Source: Roseiarcus sp963824475 (GTDB lineage Bacteria; Pseudomonadota; Alphaproteobacteria; Rhizobiales; Beijerinckiaceae). Taken from it: DNA of 64,000 bases. Positions 44,787 to 54,839 of this stretch are shown here, in pieces. The stretch lies in contig CAWGPR010000006.1 of the NCBI GenBank assembly GCA_963824475.1, positions 673,303-737,302 on the forward strand, given 5' to 3'. The notes under the pieces were generated by a model. The model had not been told where the DNA came from and ran no database searches. It saw only the letters and a list, made by a program, of their open reading frames with translations. Both the position numbers and the translations under genes were made by a program. Within the stretch, counting starts at the first letter, position 1; each line of letters starts with the position of its first letter.

Positions 44787-45982
44787 TGGTGTCATAGCTG
44801 AGGCGGAAGCCGAGGCCGGGCGCGGAGCTGGTCGGGGTTGCGCAGCGCCCGGCCTCGGCGTTTCGAGAGGACACCGACGATGACCAAGGAACAGAAGATC
44901 ATCCGCGCCAAGGTAGGGCTGCTGGAGCTGGCCAAGCAGCTCGGCAACGTCAGCCAAGCTTGCAAAATGATGGGCTATTCGCGCGATAGCTTTTACCGGT
45001 TCAAGGAGCTTTACGACGCCGGCGGCGAACTGGCGCTGCAGGAGCTGACGCGGCGCAGGCCGATCCTGAAGAACCGCACGGCGCCCGACGTCGAGGCGAT
45101 CATTGTCGAGCTATCGCTGGACCGGCCGGCCTACGGCCAGATCCGCATCGCTAATGAAGTGCGCAAGCTCGGGCATTCGATTTCGCCGGCCGGGGTGCGC
45201 GGGGTCTGGCAGCGTCATGATCTGGAGACGATGAAGAAACGGCTCAAGGCGCTCGAAGCCAAGGTCGCCCAGGAAGGCCTGGTGCTGACCGAAAGCCAGC
45301 TGGCCGCGCTGGAGAAGGCCAAGAGCGAAAAGGAGGCGCATGGCGAGTTCGAGAGCGAATGTCCGGGCTATTGCGGGGCCCAGGACACCTTCTACGTCGG
45401 CAACATGAAGGGGGTCGGGCGCATCTACCAGCAAACGTTCATCGACACCTATGCCAAGGTCGCCTTCGCCAAGCTCTACGACCGCAAGACGCCGATCACC
45501 GCCGCCGATCTCATTAACGATCGCGTCGTGCCGTTCTATGACGCCCATGAGGTGAAGCTCTGCCGCGTGCTGACCGATCGCGGCACGGAATATTGCGGCA
45601 ACCCAGAGCATCACGAATACGAGCTCTACCTGGCGCTCGAGGACATCGATCACTCGCGCACCAAGACCAAGAGCCCGCAGACGAATGGAATCGTCGAGCG
45701 GTTCCACAAGACCGTGCTCGACGAGTTCTACCGCGTCGCCTTCCGCAAGAAAATCTACGGCTCGATCAGCGAGCTGCAGAGCGATCTCGATTCCTGGGTC
45801 CAAAGCTACAACGAGGAAAGGCCGCACCAAGGACGATGGTGCTTCGGCAAAACGCCGATGCAGACGTTCCTTGACGCGACGCCGCTTGCGAAGGAGAAAA
45901 TGATCGCCGCCTGAGCAAAACCTACAGGCGGACCCGAACAAACTCCGGACGCTGACCGTCAGATCAAGTGCCAGCTACTACA
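44759..45982 (+). mobile_element. Inner IS481-like element, 1224 bp
   Basis: Defined exactly by 28-bp inverted repeats at both ends and a 7-bp perfect target duplication (TGTAGCC). It carries one transposase gene. It sits inside the transposase codon region of the outer element (after Gly-Tyr of the HTH), in opposite orientation. Complete ends and intact gene suggest recent insertion. Confidence 0.9.
44880..45914 (+). CDS. IS481-family transposase of the inner element
   Basis: 344 residues from ATG 44880 (GAGAGG upstream). N-terminal helix-turn-helix: LAKQLGNVSQACKMMGYSRD then SFYRFKELY. Integrase core DDE: FIDTYAKVAFAKLYDRKTP (first Asp), VLTDRGTEYCGNPEHHEYEL (second) and SPQTNGIVERFHKTVLDEFY (Glu). 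Ends QSYNEERPHQGRWCFGKTPM. All catalytic positions present; the gene looks functional. Confidence 0.92.
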   Translation: MTKEQKIIRAKVGLLELAKQLGNVSQACKMMGYSRDSFYRFKELYDAGGELALQELTRRRPILKNRTAPDVEAIIVELSLDRPAYGQIRIANEVRKLGHSISPAGVRGVWQRHDLETMKKRLKALEAKVAQEGLVLTESQLAALEKAKSEKEAHGEFESECPGYCGAQDTFYVGNMKGVGRIYQQTFIDTYAKVAFAKLYDRKTPITAADLINDRVVPFYDAHEVKLCRVLTDRGTEYCGNPEHHEYELYLALEDIDHSRTKTKSPQTNGIVERFHKTVLDEFYRVAFRKKIYGSISELQSDLDSWVQSYNEERPHQGRWCFGKTPMQTFLDATPLAKEKMIAA

Positions 45983-45989
45983 TGTAGCC
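45955..45989. repeat. Right inverted repeat and target duplication of the inner IS
   Basis: Right repeat at 45955-45982 ending CAGCTACTACA, then target duplication TGTAGCC (45983-45989). Confidence 0.88.
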
Positions 45990-46103
45990 AGTCTTCCGAG
46001 AGACGCCGAACTCGCGGCACAACCCAGCCATCTTATCCCCGTCGAGCAATCGAGCGATGAACTTTAAGCGTTCGTCCATCGGGTTACACTCCTTCCAGGG
46101 CAT
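45983..46103 (-). pseudogene. IS481-type transposase, 5' part
   Basis: Start ATG 46103 (MPWKECNPMDERLKFIARLL) then AGLCREFGVSRKTGY, the N-terminal helix-turn-helix, cut by the inner element. The next codons in the uninterrupted gene (KILARYNEIG) are at 44752 and below. Confidence 0.85.
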
Positions 46104-46158
46104 TTTGCTCTCCACGCAAAAGGCCCAATTGTGTAACCCATGTCCCCGGAACGAACTG

Positions 46159-46494
46159 TCACCCATCTCTCAGGAAGGGCACTTAAGCAAGTCAATGACT
46201 TCGAATGGTCCTTCGGGGCGGTTCGTCGCTTCCCCGCCCCAGACGTCAGAGCCGGGGAAGCATGGGGGAAGCACCAGAAAGTGTAATCTAGCATGCTCTC
46301 GACGACGTTCGGCGTGGTCGGAGCCGTCGTAGCCCGCAGTTCCGTACGCTGGGAGGTCTGCGATCGCGCCACGGCTGAACTGCAAGATAGGGCCTCGCCG
46401 CACGCCTGCTTCTTGCTTCCATGGATCCCGATGCGGACCACCTTCAACTTCCCCTCTCTAGTTTCCTCGATTCACGACCGCTCTGCAGACGCCA
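46159..46494. other. Gap between two IS elements
   Basis: 336 bases. Several frames are open but no motif is recognised; the sequence may be part of a gene lost when the elements inserted. Confidence 0.45.
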
Positions 46495-47655
46495 CTAGTA
46501 CCTCGTCACAGAGGTTTTGACTCTTTGATTTTGGTCTGATTTGAGCGTGGGCTTGGGGTAAGCGCGCCCCATTTTGGCGCGGGCTTTTTGGGTTGTGAAC
46601 ATCCAGTTGATGCGGGCGCATTCGGCGTTGCGTCGCTTCTCCCAAGCAGCGGTCTCGGCGACAAGCCGGGTGTAGCTTTCGATGCGCCGATCGAGACATT
46701 GACTGGCCAGGACGCCGATCTCGATCTCGACCATGTTCAGCCAGCTGGCGTGCTTGGGGACGTAGTGGAACTCCAGCCGGCGCAGCACCCGTCGCGCTTC
46801 GTCGGCTGGGAAAGTCTGGTAGAGCGCGCCGGCGGAATGGGTCGACAAGTTGTCGAGCACCACGCGAATGCGCTCCGCCTCGGGATAATGGACATCGGTG
46901 AGGTCGCGCATGCAGACGGCGAAGTCTTCGGCGGCGCGCCGTTCGGTGACCTTCACCTTGCGCCAGGGGCGGTTCACATCCAAGAACACGAACAGGTTCG
47001 CGGTTCCGTTGCGTTTATATTCGCAGTCGTAGCGCTCGATTTGCCGCGGCTCGGGCGGGATCGGCCGGCGGACCTCGCCGATGAGCTGGATCGGGCTCTC
47101 GTCGAAGCAGACCACCGGGCGCTCGGGATCGGGCGCTTCGGAATAAAGATCGAGCACCTCCTCCATACGGGCGACGTAGTCGGCGTCGACCTGCGGAATG
47201 CACCACATGTCCTTGCGCCATGGCTTGAGGTCATTTTCGGCCAAGCGCCGACGCACCGTCTCGCGCGACACACTCTCGTGCGCAGTCAGCCTGACCAGTT
47301 CACCGGACAGCAACTCCAGCGTCCAGCGAGCGCGGCCCGCGGGTGGACTCGAACAGGCCGTTGCCACCAGCAGGGCTTCCTCCTTGCCCGAGAGCTTGCG
47401 GTTTGCTCCGGGGCGCGGCTCTTCGCTGAGCGCCGCCTCCAGGTTGCCGAGGACGAAGCGGCGCTTAGTCCGATAGACGGTCGAGCTGCCCACGCCGACA
47501 TTGGTCGCGATCGCCTCGTCGCTGGCGCCGCCATCCGCCGCCAACAATATCTGCGCCCGCTTGAGCCTGCGTGCCGCATGCTTGCCGCCGCTCAGAAGCT
47601 CCGTCAGTTCGGTGCGTTCGGTTTGGCTGAGTTCGACCCGATAGCGTACATTCAT
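46495..47655 (-). CDS. IS630-family transposase
   Basis: 386 residues from ATG 47655. N-terminal HTH: LSQTERTELTELLSGGKHAA then RRLKRAQILLAADGGASDEA. DDE core: PVVCFDESPIQLIGEVRRPI (first Asp), RIRVVLDNLSTHSAGALYQT (second), PKHASWLNMVEIEIGVLASQ (Glu). This matches the single-frame long IS630 transposases. The ends of the element (near 46495 and 47720) are not resolved with confidence. It inserted next to, or into, the 5' end of the LexA-like HTH gene to its right. Confidence 0.9.
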   Translation of the reverse strand: MNVRYRVELSQTERTELTELLSGGKHAARRLKRAQILLAADGGASDEAIATNVGVGSSTVYRTKRRFVLGNLEAALSEEPRPGANRKLSGKEEALLVATACSSPPAGRARWTLELLSGELVRLTAHESVSRETVRRRLAENDLKPWRKDMWCIPQVDADYVARMEEVLDLYSEAPDPERPVVCFDESPIQLIGEVRRPIPPEPRQIERYDCEYKRNGTANLFVFLDVNRPWRKVKVTERRAAEDFAVCMRDLTDVHYPEAERIRVVLDNLSTHSAGALYQTFPADEARRVLRRLEFHYVPKHASWLNMVEIEIGVLASQCLDRRIESYTRLVAETAAWEKRRNAECARINWMFTTQKARAKMGRAYPKPTLKSDQNQRVKTSVTRY

Positions 47656-47698
47656 CCGTGCCTCCTCGTGTTGAGGCACGCACGAACAGCTGAATCGG

Positions 47699-47955
47699 AT
47701 GGCCGGAGTGAGTTGCCCTGCAAAAACCTTCACACCCAGGCAGGGCCAATATCTGGCGTTTATCCACCTCTACACGCGCCTGCACCGCCGGCCGCCGGCC
47801 GAAACTGAGATGCAGGACTATTTTCGCGTCAGCCCGCCTTCCGTGCACCAGATGGTACTGACGCTCGAACAAGCTGGCTTCATTAGGCGGCAGCCGAGAA
47901 CGCCCGCAGCATCGAACTGCTCGTTGATCCGACACAGCTGCCAGAGTTACTTTGA
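47699..47955 (+). pseudogene. LexA-like winged-helix DNA-binding protein, frameshifted
   Basis: The frame TFTPRQGQYLAFIHLYTRLH then RRPPAETEMQDYFRVSPPSV and HQMVLTLEQAGFIRRQP is the LexA-type DNA-binding helix-turn-helix found as a free-standing small protein in many accessory regions. Just after RRQP one base is missing; in the next frame it would continue ENARSIELLVDPTQLPELL and stop at 47955. The N-terminus abuts the IS630 end, so the start may have been replaced. Total about 80 residues. Confidence 0.7.
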
Positions 47956-48035
47956 CCCCGGATTCAACCGGTCAAGATCACTGTGCCGAGGTACTAGCCG
48001 CCGCCATGCGTTCAAGTCGGAGGCACTCCTTAGCC

Positions 48036-48645
48036 TCAAATGTAGACTTGAAAGGCAACTTCGGCTCGCTGTCCATCAGCGCCGAGATGAGAACGTCGCC
48101 ACCGCATTGGCAAATCGGAGTGTCACAGGCAGGCGGTCGTTGTGAAGGCACGAGTTGAAGTTGATCTTGGTTAGCCCAAGCACGTCGCTCAGGACAGCCT
48201 GAAGCGAGCAATTGCTTAGGACCTTTACGGAGATCGGATTCGGTGTTTCCGGACCCATGAAGGTATCAAGTCGTGGCGCATAGCCGGCGGTCCACAAGAA
48301 CGCATGTCGCTCTCCTATTTGCAGCGCTGTGCCACGGATCACCGGGTAATCGCCGGGCCGGAACAGCTTCAGATCGTCTCGCGCCTCGGCGATTTTGGAC
48401 GCCCACGAGATTCGTGCCTTCGCCGCAGTCGGTGCTGAACCCCGCCCATTCCGCGTCAGTGAAAGCCGACTTGGCGTGCATAAAGAGTTCGCGCGGCGCA
48501 GCGTCATGTAGACGCACATACTCGCCAACGACCATCTCGATGAGTGACTTAGAAACATCCCTATAGGTCGCCCCGAGCTCCAGGCCGACCGTACCCCAGA
48601 GCCGTCCAGCCGCGCGCCCTGTCGGCCGGGGCCGTGATCGGCTCG
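48036..48645 (-). pseudogene. C-terminal PIWI portion of a prokaryotic Argonaute, multiply frameshifted
   Basis: Reading leftward three frames give consecutive parts of one protein: GTVGLELGATYRDVSKSLIE to ELFMHAKSAFTDAEWAGFST and GTNLVGV; then KIAEARDDLKLFRPGDYPVI, GERHAFLWTAGYAPRLDTFM, VLSDVLGLTKINFNSCLHND and RLPVTLRFANAV; then GDVLISALMDSEPKLPFK. One more missing base would give the terminal FYI and TGA at 48036. The block 'LTKxNFN...LPVTLRFA' and the hydrophobic C-terminus are hallmarks of the PIWI domain of long prokaryotic Argonautes. The N, PAZ, MID and most catalytic residues are absent; the cut is at about 48645 next to the restriction gene. Confidence 0.72.
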
Positions 48646-48786
48646 AGCCGACGCGAAGGACGGCCTCATGCGTCACGCGTACAGATCGTGGATTTTCGCT
48701 TAAGGCTGCGACATGATGCCTGCCGGGCAACGCTGGAAAATAAGGGTTCCGTAGCGATACTCGAAGTGCGGGACGGGGCAAGGACA

Positions 48787-50480
48787 TTGAACAGCTTCTA
48801 CGAGCGGCCGATTCTGAACTCGCCCTATCGGGTGCCGGAATTGCATCATCCGCTCGACCAGAACGGTCAGCCGCTTGAGGGGGAGCCGAGGCAAGGCCGC
48901 CGTCCGTCGCGCTTCATTGTCCCCGTTCCGGCGTCGCGGAAGAAGGCGTCCGCGGTGCAGTCATCCCTCGATCTGGAGACCTACACCGAGAACGCGCTGA
49001 TCAACGAGGTCCGCAGCTACGTCGATCGGTGGCGAAGTCTGCGAAATCCGGCTGACTGGGGCGTGACCGCAGTCTCCCAGCGGCTCCTGGAGCACTGGCG
49101 CCATCACAAGTTTGTAGGTCCGCAGCCCTTCTTCTGTCAGATCGAAGCCGTCGAGACGATCATCTGGCTGACGGAGGTCGCGCCGAAGCGTGCGGCGTCG
49201 AAAGGTCTTCTGGATCAGATCGCCAAAGCCAACGAGGAGGCCAATCCCGAACTTTTCCGACTGGCCCTGAAGATGGCGACCGGGAGCGGCAAGACGACCG
49301 TAATGGCGATGCTGATCGCCTGGCAGGCGGTCAACGCCACGCGGAAAGACTCCAAGGATTTCTCCCGCGCCTTCCTGATCGTCACACCGGGCATCACGAT
49401 CAAGGATCGGCTTCGCGTACTGCTGCCCAGTGAGCCGGACAACTATTATGAGACCCGCGAGATCGCGCCGCCGGAAATGCTCCCGGAGATCCGGCGCGCG
49501 GAGATCGTCATCACGAACTATCACGTCTTCCAGCACCGCGAGACGCTGGCGCTGCCGAAGGTCGCCCGAAGCTTTCTGCAGGGAAACGATCCCGAGCCGC
49601 TCAAGACGGCGGAAACGGATGCCGAGATGCTGGAGCGGGCCTGCGGCAAGCTGCTCAACTACGACCGCGTCAACGTCATCAACGACGAGGCCCACCACTG
49701 CTATCGCCACAAGGTTGGCGCCGACGCCGAGGGCGCGCTGACAGGCGACGACAAGAAGGAGGCGGCCGAGAACGAGGAAGCTGCGCGGCTCTGGATCAAC
49801 GGCATCGAGGCGCTGGACCGCAAGCTCTCGAAGGGCGTGCGCGCCGTCTAGGACCTCTCGGCCACGCCCTTCTTCCTGCGCGGTTCGGGCTATCCCGAGG
49901 GCTACCTCTCCCCCTGGGTCGTGTCGGATTTCAGCCTGATGGACGCGATCGAGAGCGGCATCGTCAAGCTGCCCCGCGTGCCGGTGAGCGACAACCTCGT
50001 CGGCGTCGATACGGTCGTCTACCGTGATCTCTGGAAGCATATCGGCAAGGATCTGCCGAAGACCGCCGCGGGCGCCGCCAAGCTCAGCGCCTTTGACCTG
50101 CCGCCCATGCTCAGGACCGGGCTGACCACGCTCTACAGCCACTACGCAGGCGAGTTCGAGCGCTGGGAGCGCGCGGGGATCGGCGTGCCGCCGGTCTTCA
50201 TCGTCGTCTGCCAGAACACCGCCATCTCCAAGCTGGTATTCGAGTGGATCGCCGGCTTCGAACGCGGCGACGCCGAGGAAGGCGAGCGCGCGGCCTTCCA
50301 TGCCGGCCATCTCGAGCTGTTCCGCAACTACGACGATCAGGGCGGCCGGCTCGCCCGCCCCCGCACGCTCCTGATCAACTCTCGCCAGATCGAGGCCGGC
50401 GACGCGCTCGATAAGGGATTCCGCCACGCCGCAGGTCCAGAGATCGAGCAATTCAAGCGACATCGCTCTCGATCTATCGA
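48787..50480 (+). pseudogene. Type III-like restriction helicase (Res), amber codon and lost C-terminus
   Basis: DEAD/DEAH helicase of a restriction system. TTG 48787 (after GGGGCAAGGA) gives LNSFYERPILNSPYRVPELH. Walker A ALKMATGSGKTTVMAMLIAW; Walker B VINDEAHHCYRHK; motif III DLSATPFFLRGSGYPEGYL. An in-frame TAG (49849-49851) replaces the Tyr expected in RAVYDLSATP. Reading continues to GFRHAAGPEIEQFKR, then the homology stops at about 50457 where the DUF262 fragment starts, in another frame. About half of the usual about 1000-residue protein is missing. Confidence 0.85.
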
Positions 50481-51868
50481 CTGAAGAGGCCGAGTTCGCC
50501 GCTCTTCATTTCCCGATCGATCGCATATTCGAGGCCCAGTTGTGGGTGCAGGCGGCGCTTACGTGGTTGTTGAAGGATATGGAGGCCCGCAAAGACCACA
50601 TGGCCCTGATCAACGAGTTCTCGATCAAGGTTATCAACAACTTCGCTGACTATCAGGTGCCGGTGATCACGCTTGGGAAGGACACCAGTCGCGCCGCCGT
50701 GTGCCTCGTCTTCGAGAAGGTCAATACGGGCGGGAAGGCGCTCGACGCTTTCGAACTCGTGACTGCCATGTATGCCGGTCAGAAGTTCAAACTCCGCGAT
50801 GATTGGAAAGTCCGTCGCGATCAACTCTTGAAACAACCGGTTCTCGCCGGCGTAGAGCCGGTTGAATTTCTCCAGGCGATATCACTCCTGCATACCAAGG
50901 CTTTACGAACCATGGCAGAAGCGGAGGGGCGCGATCCGCCGGCAATCAGCGCGACCCGCAACAGCCTGCTACAGATTCCGCTGTCCGCATACCGCGAATA
51001 TGCCGACCGGGTCGCGCAGGGGTACGTGACCGCAGCCAAGTTCCTTCATGGCTTGAAGATTTTTCGCGCCCGCGATCTGCCGTACCAGACGCAGCTCGTG
51101 CCGCTGGCTGCGATTCTGGCGGAGCTTGGGCCGAATTGGGAGAATGACGCGGTCCGGAAGCTGCTTGCCCAATGGTACTGGTGCGGCGTTTTCGGCGAAC
51201 TCTACGGGTCGGCGGTCGAGTCACGTTTTGCGCTGGACATCCGCGACGTTCCCCGCTGGATCGCTGGCGGCCCTGTTCCGCAGACTATCGAGCGCGCGGA
51301 TTTCCGGGAGGAGCGCCTGCGAACCCTGCGCACCAGGCTTTCCGCCGCCTACAAGGGTGTCCACGCCTTGTTGATGCGTTGCGGCGCCGAGGATTTCCGG
51401 TCCGGCCAGCCCTTCGACCAGGCGGTGTTCTTCGACGAGAATGTCGACATCCACCACATCTTTCCCGAGGCGTGGTGTAAGCCAAAAGGACTCAAGCCGG
51501 AGGTCTACAACAGCATCATCAACAAGACGCCTTTGTCGGCGCGGACCAACCGGATCATCGGCGGTGTAGCGCCATCTGCCTATCTCGGTCGTCTCGAGAA
51601 AGGAGGAGAGCGGATTCCGCCGATAGCGGCCGGTCGCCTGGAGTCCATCTTGCGGACGCACGAAATCGGGTTCGCGCTGTTACAAGGGAACGATTTCGAC
51701 GCGTTCTTCAACGATCGCCGCGAACGGCTGCTCAAACTGATCGAGACTGCCATGGGCAAACCCGCGGTCCGCGAAGATATCGCCCCGCCTGATCCCTATG
51801 ACAGCTTCGGCGAGGATGAGCAGGAAGCCGAACGGATGGAAGCGTCCGAGAGCGAGGTTGCCGCCTAA
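50459..51868 (+). pseudogene. C-terminal part of a GmrSD-like DUF262/HNH protein
   Basis: Reads from DIALDLSTEEAEFAALHFPI to stop at 51868 (a TTG at 50540 could serve as start). Blocks: VITLGKDTSRAAVCLVFEKV then NTGGKALDAFELVTAMYAG are typical of the DUF262 domain after its DGQQR motif, which is missing here; VFFDENVDIHHIFPEAWCKP with NKTPLSARTNRIIGG is the C-terminal HNH/DUF1524 nuclease. GmrSD-type enzymes cut modified DNA. The N-terminal about 100-150 residues, including the nucleotide-hydrolysing motifs, are lost at the junction with res. The stop overlaps the methyltransferase start by one base. Confidence 0.8.
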
Positions 51869-54835
51869 TGGCCCGTTCTCCGCGATCCTCCAATGGCAAG
51901 CCCTCCAGGCGGGTTGACGCGCTCAAGCACAATGAGGCCACCCGCCGGAACATTCCGACGGCGGAGATGGAGAGCTTCTTTCGGCGCGACGAGGACGCGG
52001 CGCCGCGGCCGCCAAAGCATTATCCGAGGGCTCGGCCGCTGTCGGAGGGCGAGACGCGGACGGCAGAAGAGCCGAGCCAGCCCGGACTGATCTGGAACGG
52101 CGCCAAGATCTCGATCACTGATGAGCAAATGAAAGAGCTTGCGGAGACCGGCACGCTCACGCTCTCCGACGCGCAACTCGTCTGGCGCGGCAAGGACCGG
52201 CAGGACTGGACCGATCTCGTCGTCAACGTGCCGCCGCTCTACATCCAGGAGAAGATCCACCCCAAGGCGATCATCGACGACCTGAGGCGCCGCACGTCCG
52301 TGAAGCGCGAGGCGGAGAGCGACACGCCCGACCTGTTCGCCGACTTCAACGGGATCACGCCCGATCAACGCGCCGAGTTCTACCAGCACGACCAGCACTG
52401 GTCGAACCGCATGATCCTCGGCGACAGCCTTCAGGTGATGGCGAGCCTCGCCGAGCGCGAGACCCTCAAGGGCAAGGTGCAGTGCATCTATTTCGACCCG
52501 CCCTACGGCATCAAGTTCAACTCAAACTGACAGGTTTCAACGCAGTCCCGCGACGTGAAGGACGGTAAGCAAGCTGACATCAGCCGTGAGCCCGAGCAGG
52601 TGAAGGCGTTCCGCGACACGTGGAAGGATGGCCTCCACTCCTACCTGACGTATCTTCGCGATCGGCTGATGGTGGCGCGCGACTTGCTGAAGGTTAGCGG
52701 GTCGATATTTGTTCAGATCGGGGACGAGAACGTAAATCTCGTCCGATCCATCCTCGAAGAGGTATTTGGTCGTCAAAACGACATATCTCAGATCTGCATT
52801 TTGAAGACGGCAGGTCAAACTTCAAGATACCTTGCGGGAGTCGCCGACTACGTTCTTTGGTTCGCCAAAGACGCCGAGCGCCTCAAGATACATCATCCGC
52901 TGAAGGAGAAGGCACTCAGCGACGACGCGTCGGGTGTTTACAGATGTGTCTTCGATGAAAATCTAAAAGTTCAACGCTTAGATGAAGTGGCGCTTTCTGA
53001 TTACGTAAAGGCGCGTGGTGACGACGGAATTTTCGGCTCGACAATATTACAAGCCAGAGCGTTGGTCGTGCAAAAGGAGAAGGAGCTGCTTCTTGGTTTC
53101 CTGTGCAGATTGATGGGAGAGACATCAGGCCATCAATAAAAGTGCGCTGGAAAACCAACGAAACTGGAATGTCGCGCCTACTCAAGGCGCAACGCGTCAA
53201 TGCTGCTGCTAACTCACTCACCTACATTCGTTTTCTAAAAGATTTCCGGGCGTCTGACGTACGAAATGTTTGGACTGACATGGGTACAGGGAACTTTACG
53301 GAAGAGAAAGCCTACGTTGTTCAGACCTCCACCAAGGTCGTGCAGCGTTGCTTGCTAATGGCTAGTGACCCCGGCGACCTTATCCTCGATCCCACCTGTG
53401 GCTCCGGCACAACCGCCTACGTCGCCGAGCAGTGGGGACGCCGCTGGATCACTATCAACACCAGCCGAGTTGCGCTGGCGCTAGCCCGCACGCGCCTCAT
53501 GGCGGCCCGCTATCCCTGGTACCTGCTCGCCGACAGCCGCGAGGGTCGCGCCAAGGAAGCGGAACTGACCCAGCGTGTGCCAGCCAACACGCCGACTCAT
53601 GACGACATCCGTCAGGGCTTCATCAACGAGCGCGTGCCGCGCATTACCCTTGGCTCGATCGCCAGCAACCCTCTGATCGACGACATCTGGGAGAAATGGC
53701 AGGCGGTGCTTGAGCCGTTGCGCGCGGCGCTCAATGCCGCGCTCGGCAAAGCTTACGAACAATGGCAGATCCCGCGCGACTTGCCGCGCGACGCGCTCGC
53801 TGCTGCGAAGGAGCCGCACGCCAAATGGTGGGAGGCGCGCATCGCGCGACAGCGGGAGATCGACACCTCGATCGCCGCGCGCGCCGATGTCGAATATCTC
53901 TACGACAGGCCCTTCGTCGACACTGCACGCGTGCGCGTCGCCGGCCCGTTCACGGTCGAAAGCCTCTCGCCCCATCGCGTGCTGCCGGCTAGCGAAGAGG
54001 AACTGATCGACGAGATCGAAGCCGCCGAGGGCCGACGTTCTCCGGCCGACGCCGATCTGGCGGGACAGGACTTCGCCGCCATCGTCATCGACTACCTGAG
54101 GCCGAGGGCGTCAAGCAACAGGCGAAGGGCGACCGCATCGCCTTCGAGAGCCTGACGCCCTGGCCAGGTAATTTCATTGGCGCCAGCGCCACGTTCATCG
54201 AAGGCGAGAACGGTCCCGAACGTCGGGCCGCCATCCTGATCGGACCCGAATTCGGCACTGTCGGCCGGCAGGACATCGTCGCCGCCGCCCGTGAAGCCGT
54301 GGATGCCCGCTTCGACGTGCTCATCGCCTGCGCCTTCAACTTCGACGCCCATTCCTCCGAACTCGGAAGCCTTGGCGGGCTCAAGATCCTCAAGGCGCGG
54401 ATCAACCCCGACATGCACATGTCGGACGAACTGAAGAACACCGGGCGCGGCAATATGTTCGTCGTGTTCGGCGAACCGGATGTCGAGATCCTCGACGACG
54501 GCGGACCCGACATCCGTGTGAAGGTAAACGGGGTCGATGTGTTCGACCCCAACACCGGCGACATCCGCTCGAACGACACAGCGGGCATCGCCGCCTGGTT
54601 CATCGACACCGACTACGACGATGAGAGCTTCTTCGTCCGTCACGCCTATTTCCTCGGCGCCGACGACCCCTACAAGAGCTTGAAAACCGCGCTTCAGGCG
54701 GACATCGACAAGGACGCCTGGGCGACGCTCTATTCCGACACCTCGCGCCCGTTCGAGCGTCCGGAAAGCCGCCGCATCGCGGTGAAGGTCATCAACCACT
54801 TCGGCGACGAGGTGATGAAGGTGTTCAGGGTTTAG
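51868..54835 (+). pseudogene. Type III-like DNA adenine methyltransferase (Mod), opal codon and two frameshifts
   Basis: N-terminal part MARSPRSSNGKPSRRVDALK to catalytic CIYFDPPYGIKFNSN (DPPY motif of N6-adenine enzymes). An in-frame TGA (52528-52530) follows. The frame continues as SRDVKDGKQADISREPEQVK; a base is lost near 53096 before PVQIDGRDIRPSIKVRWKTN, and again near 54100 before EAEGVKQQAKGDRIAF. SAM motif DLILDPTCGSGTTAYVAEQW lies at about 53378. The total of 2968 bases equals a normal about 985-residue protein. GTG of the UvrD gene begins five bases after the stop. Confidence 0.85.
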
Positions 54836-54839
54836 CGCC

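Larger units (their letters stand above)
43659..46158 (-). mobile_element. IS481-family element interrupted by a second IS
   Basis: Left terminal repeat near 43659-43680 (CGTTCCGGACACATGGGTTT) matches the reverse complement of the right end near 46133-46158 (CGTTCCGGGGACATGGGTTA) with two or three mismatches. It begins about a dozen bases after the tRNA-Gly CCA. The exact ends and target duplication are not resolved. It contains a transposase gene split by the inner element at 44759-45982; the outer element's own length without the insert is about 1.27 kb, typical for the family. Confidence 0.75.

Noticed and set aside
49849..49851. TAG read as a sense codon (recoding)
   Set aside because: Other genes in the window use TAG as their stop (for example the mutarotase and the mod gene), and the neighbours are clearly decayed.
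52528..52530. TGA as selenocysteine in the methyltransferase
   Set aside because: No Cys is expected at this place in the family (FNSNFQ), the bases around are altered, and there is no evident stem-loop.
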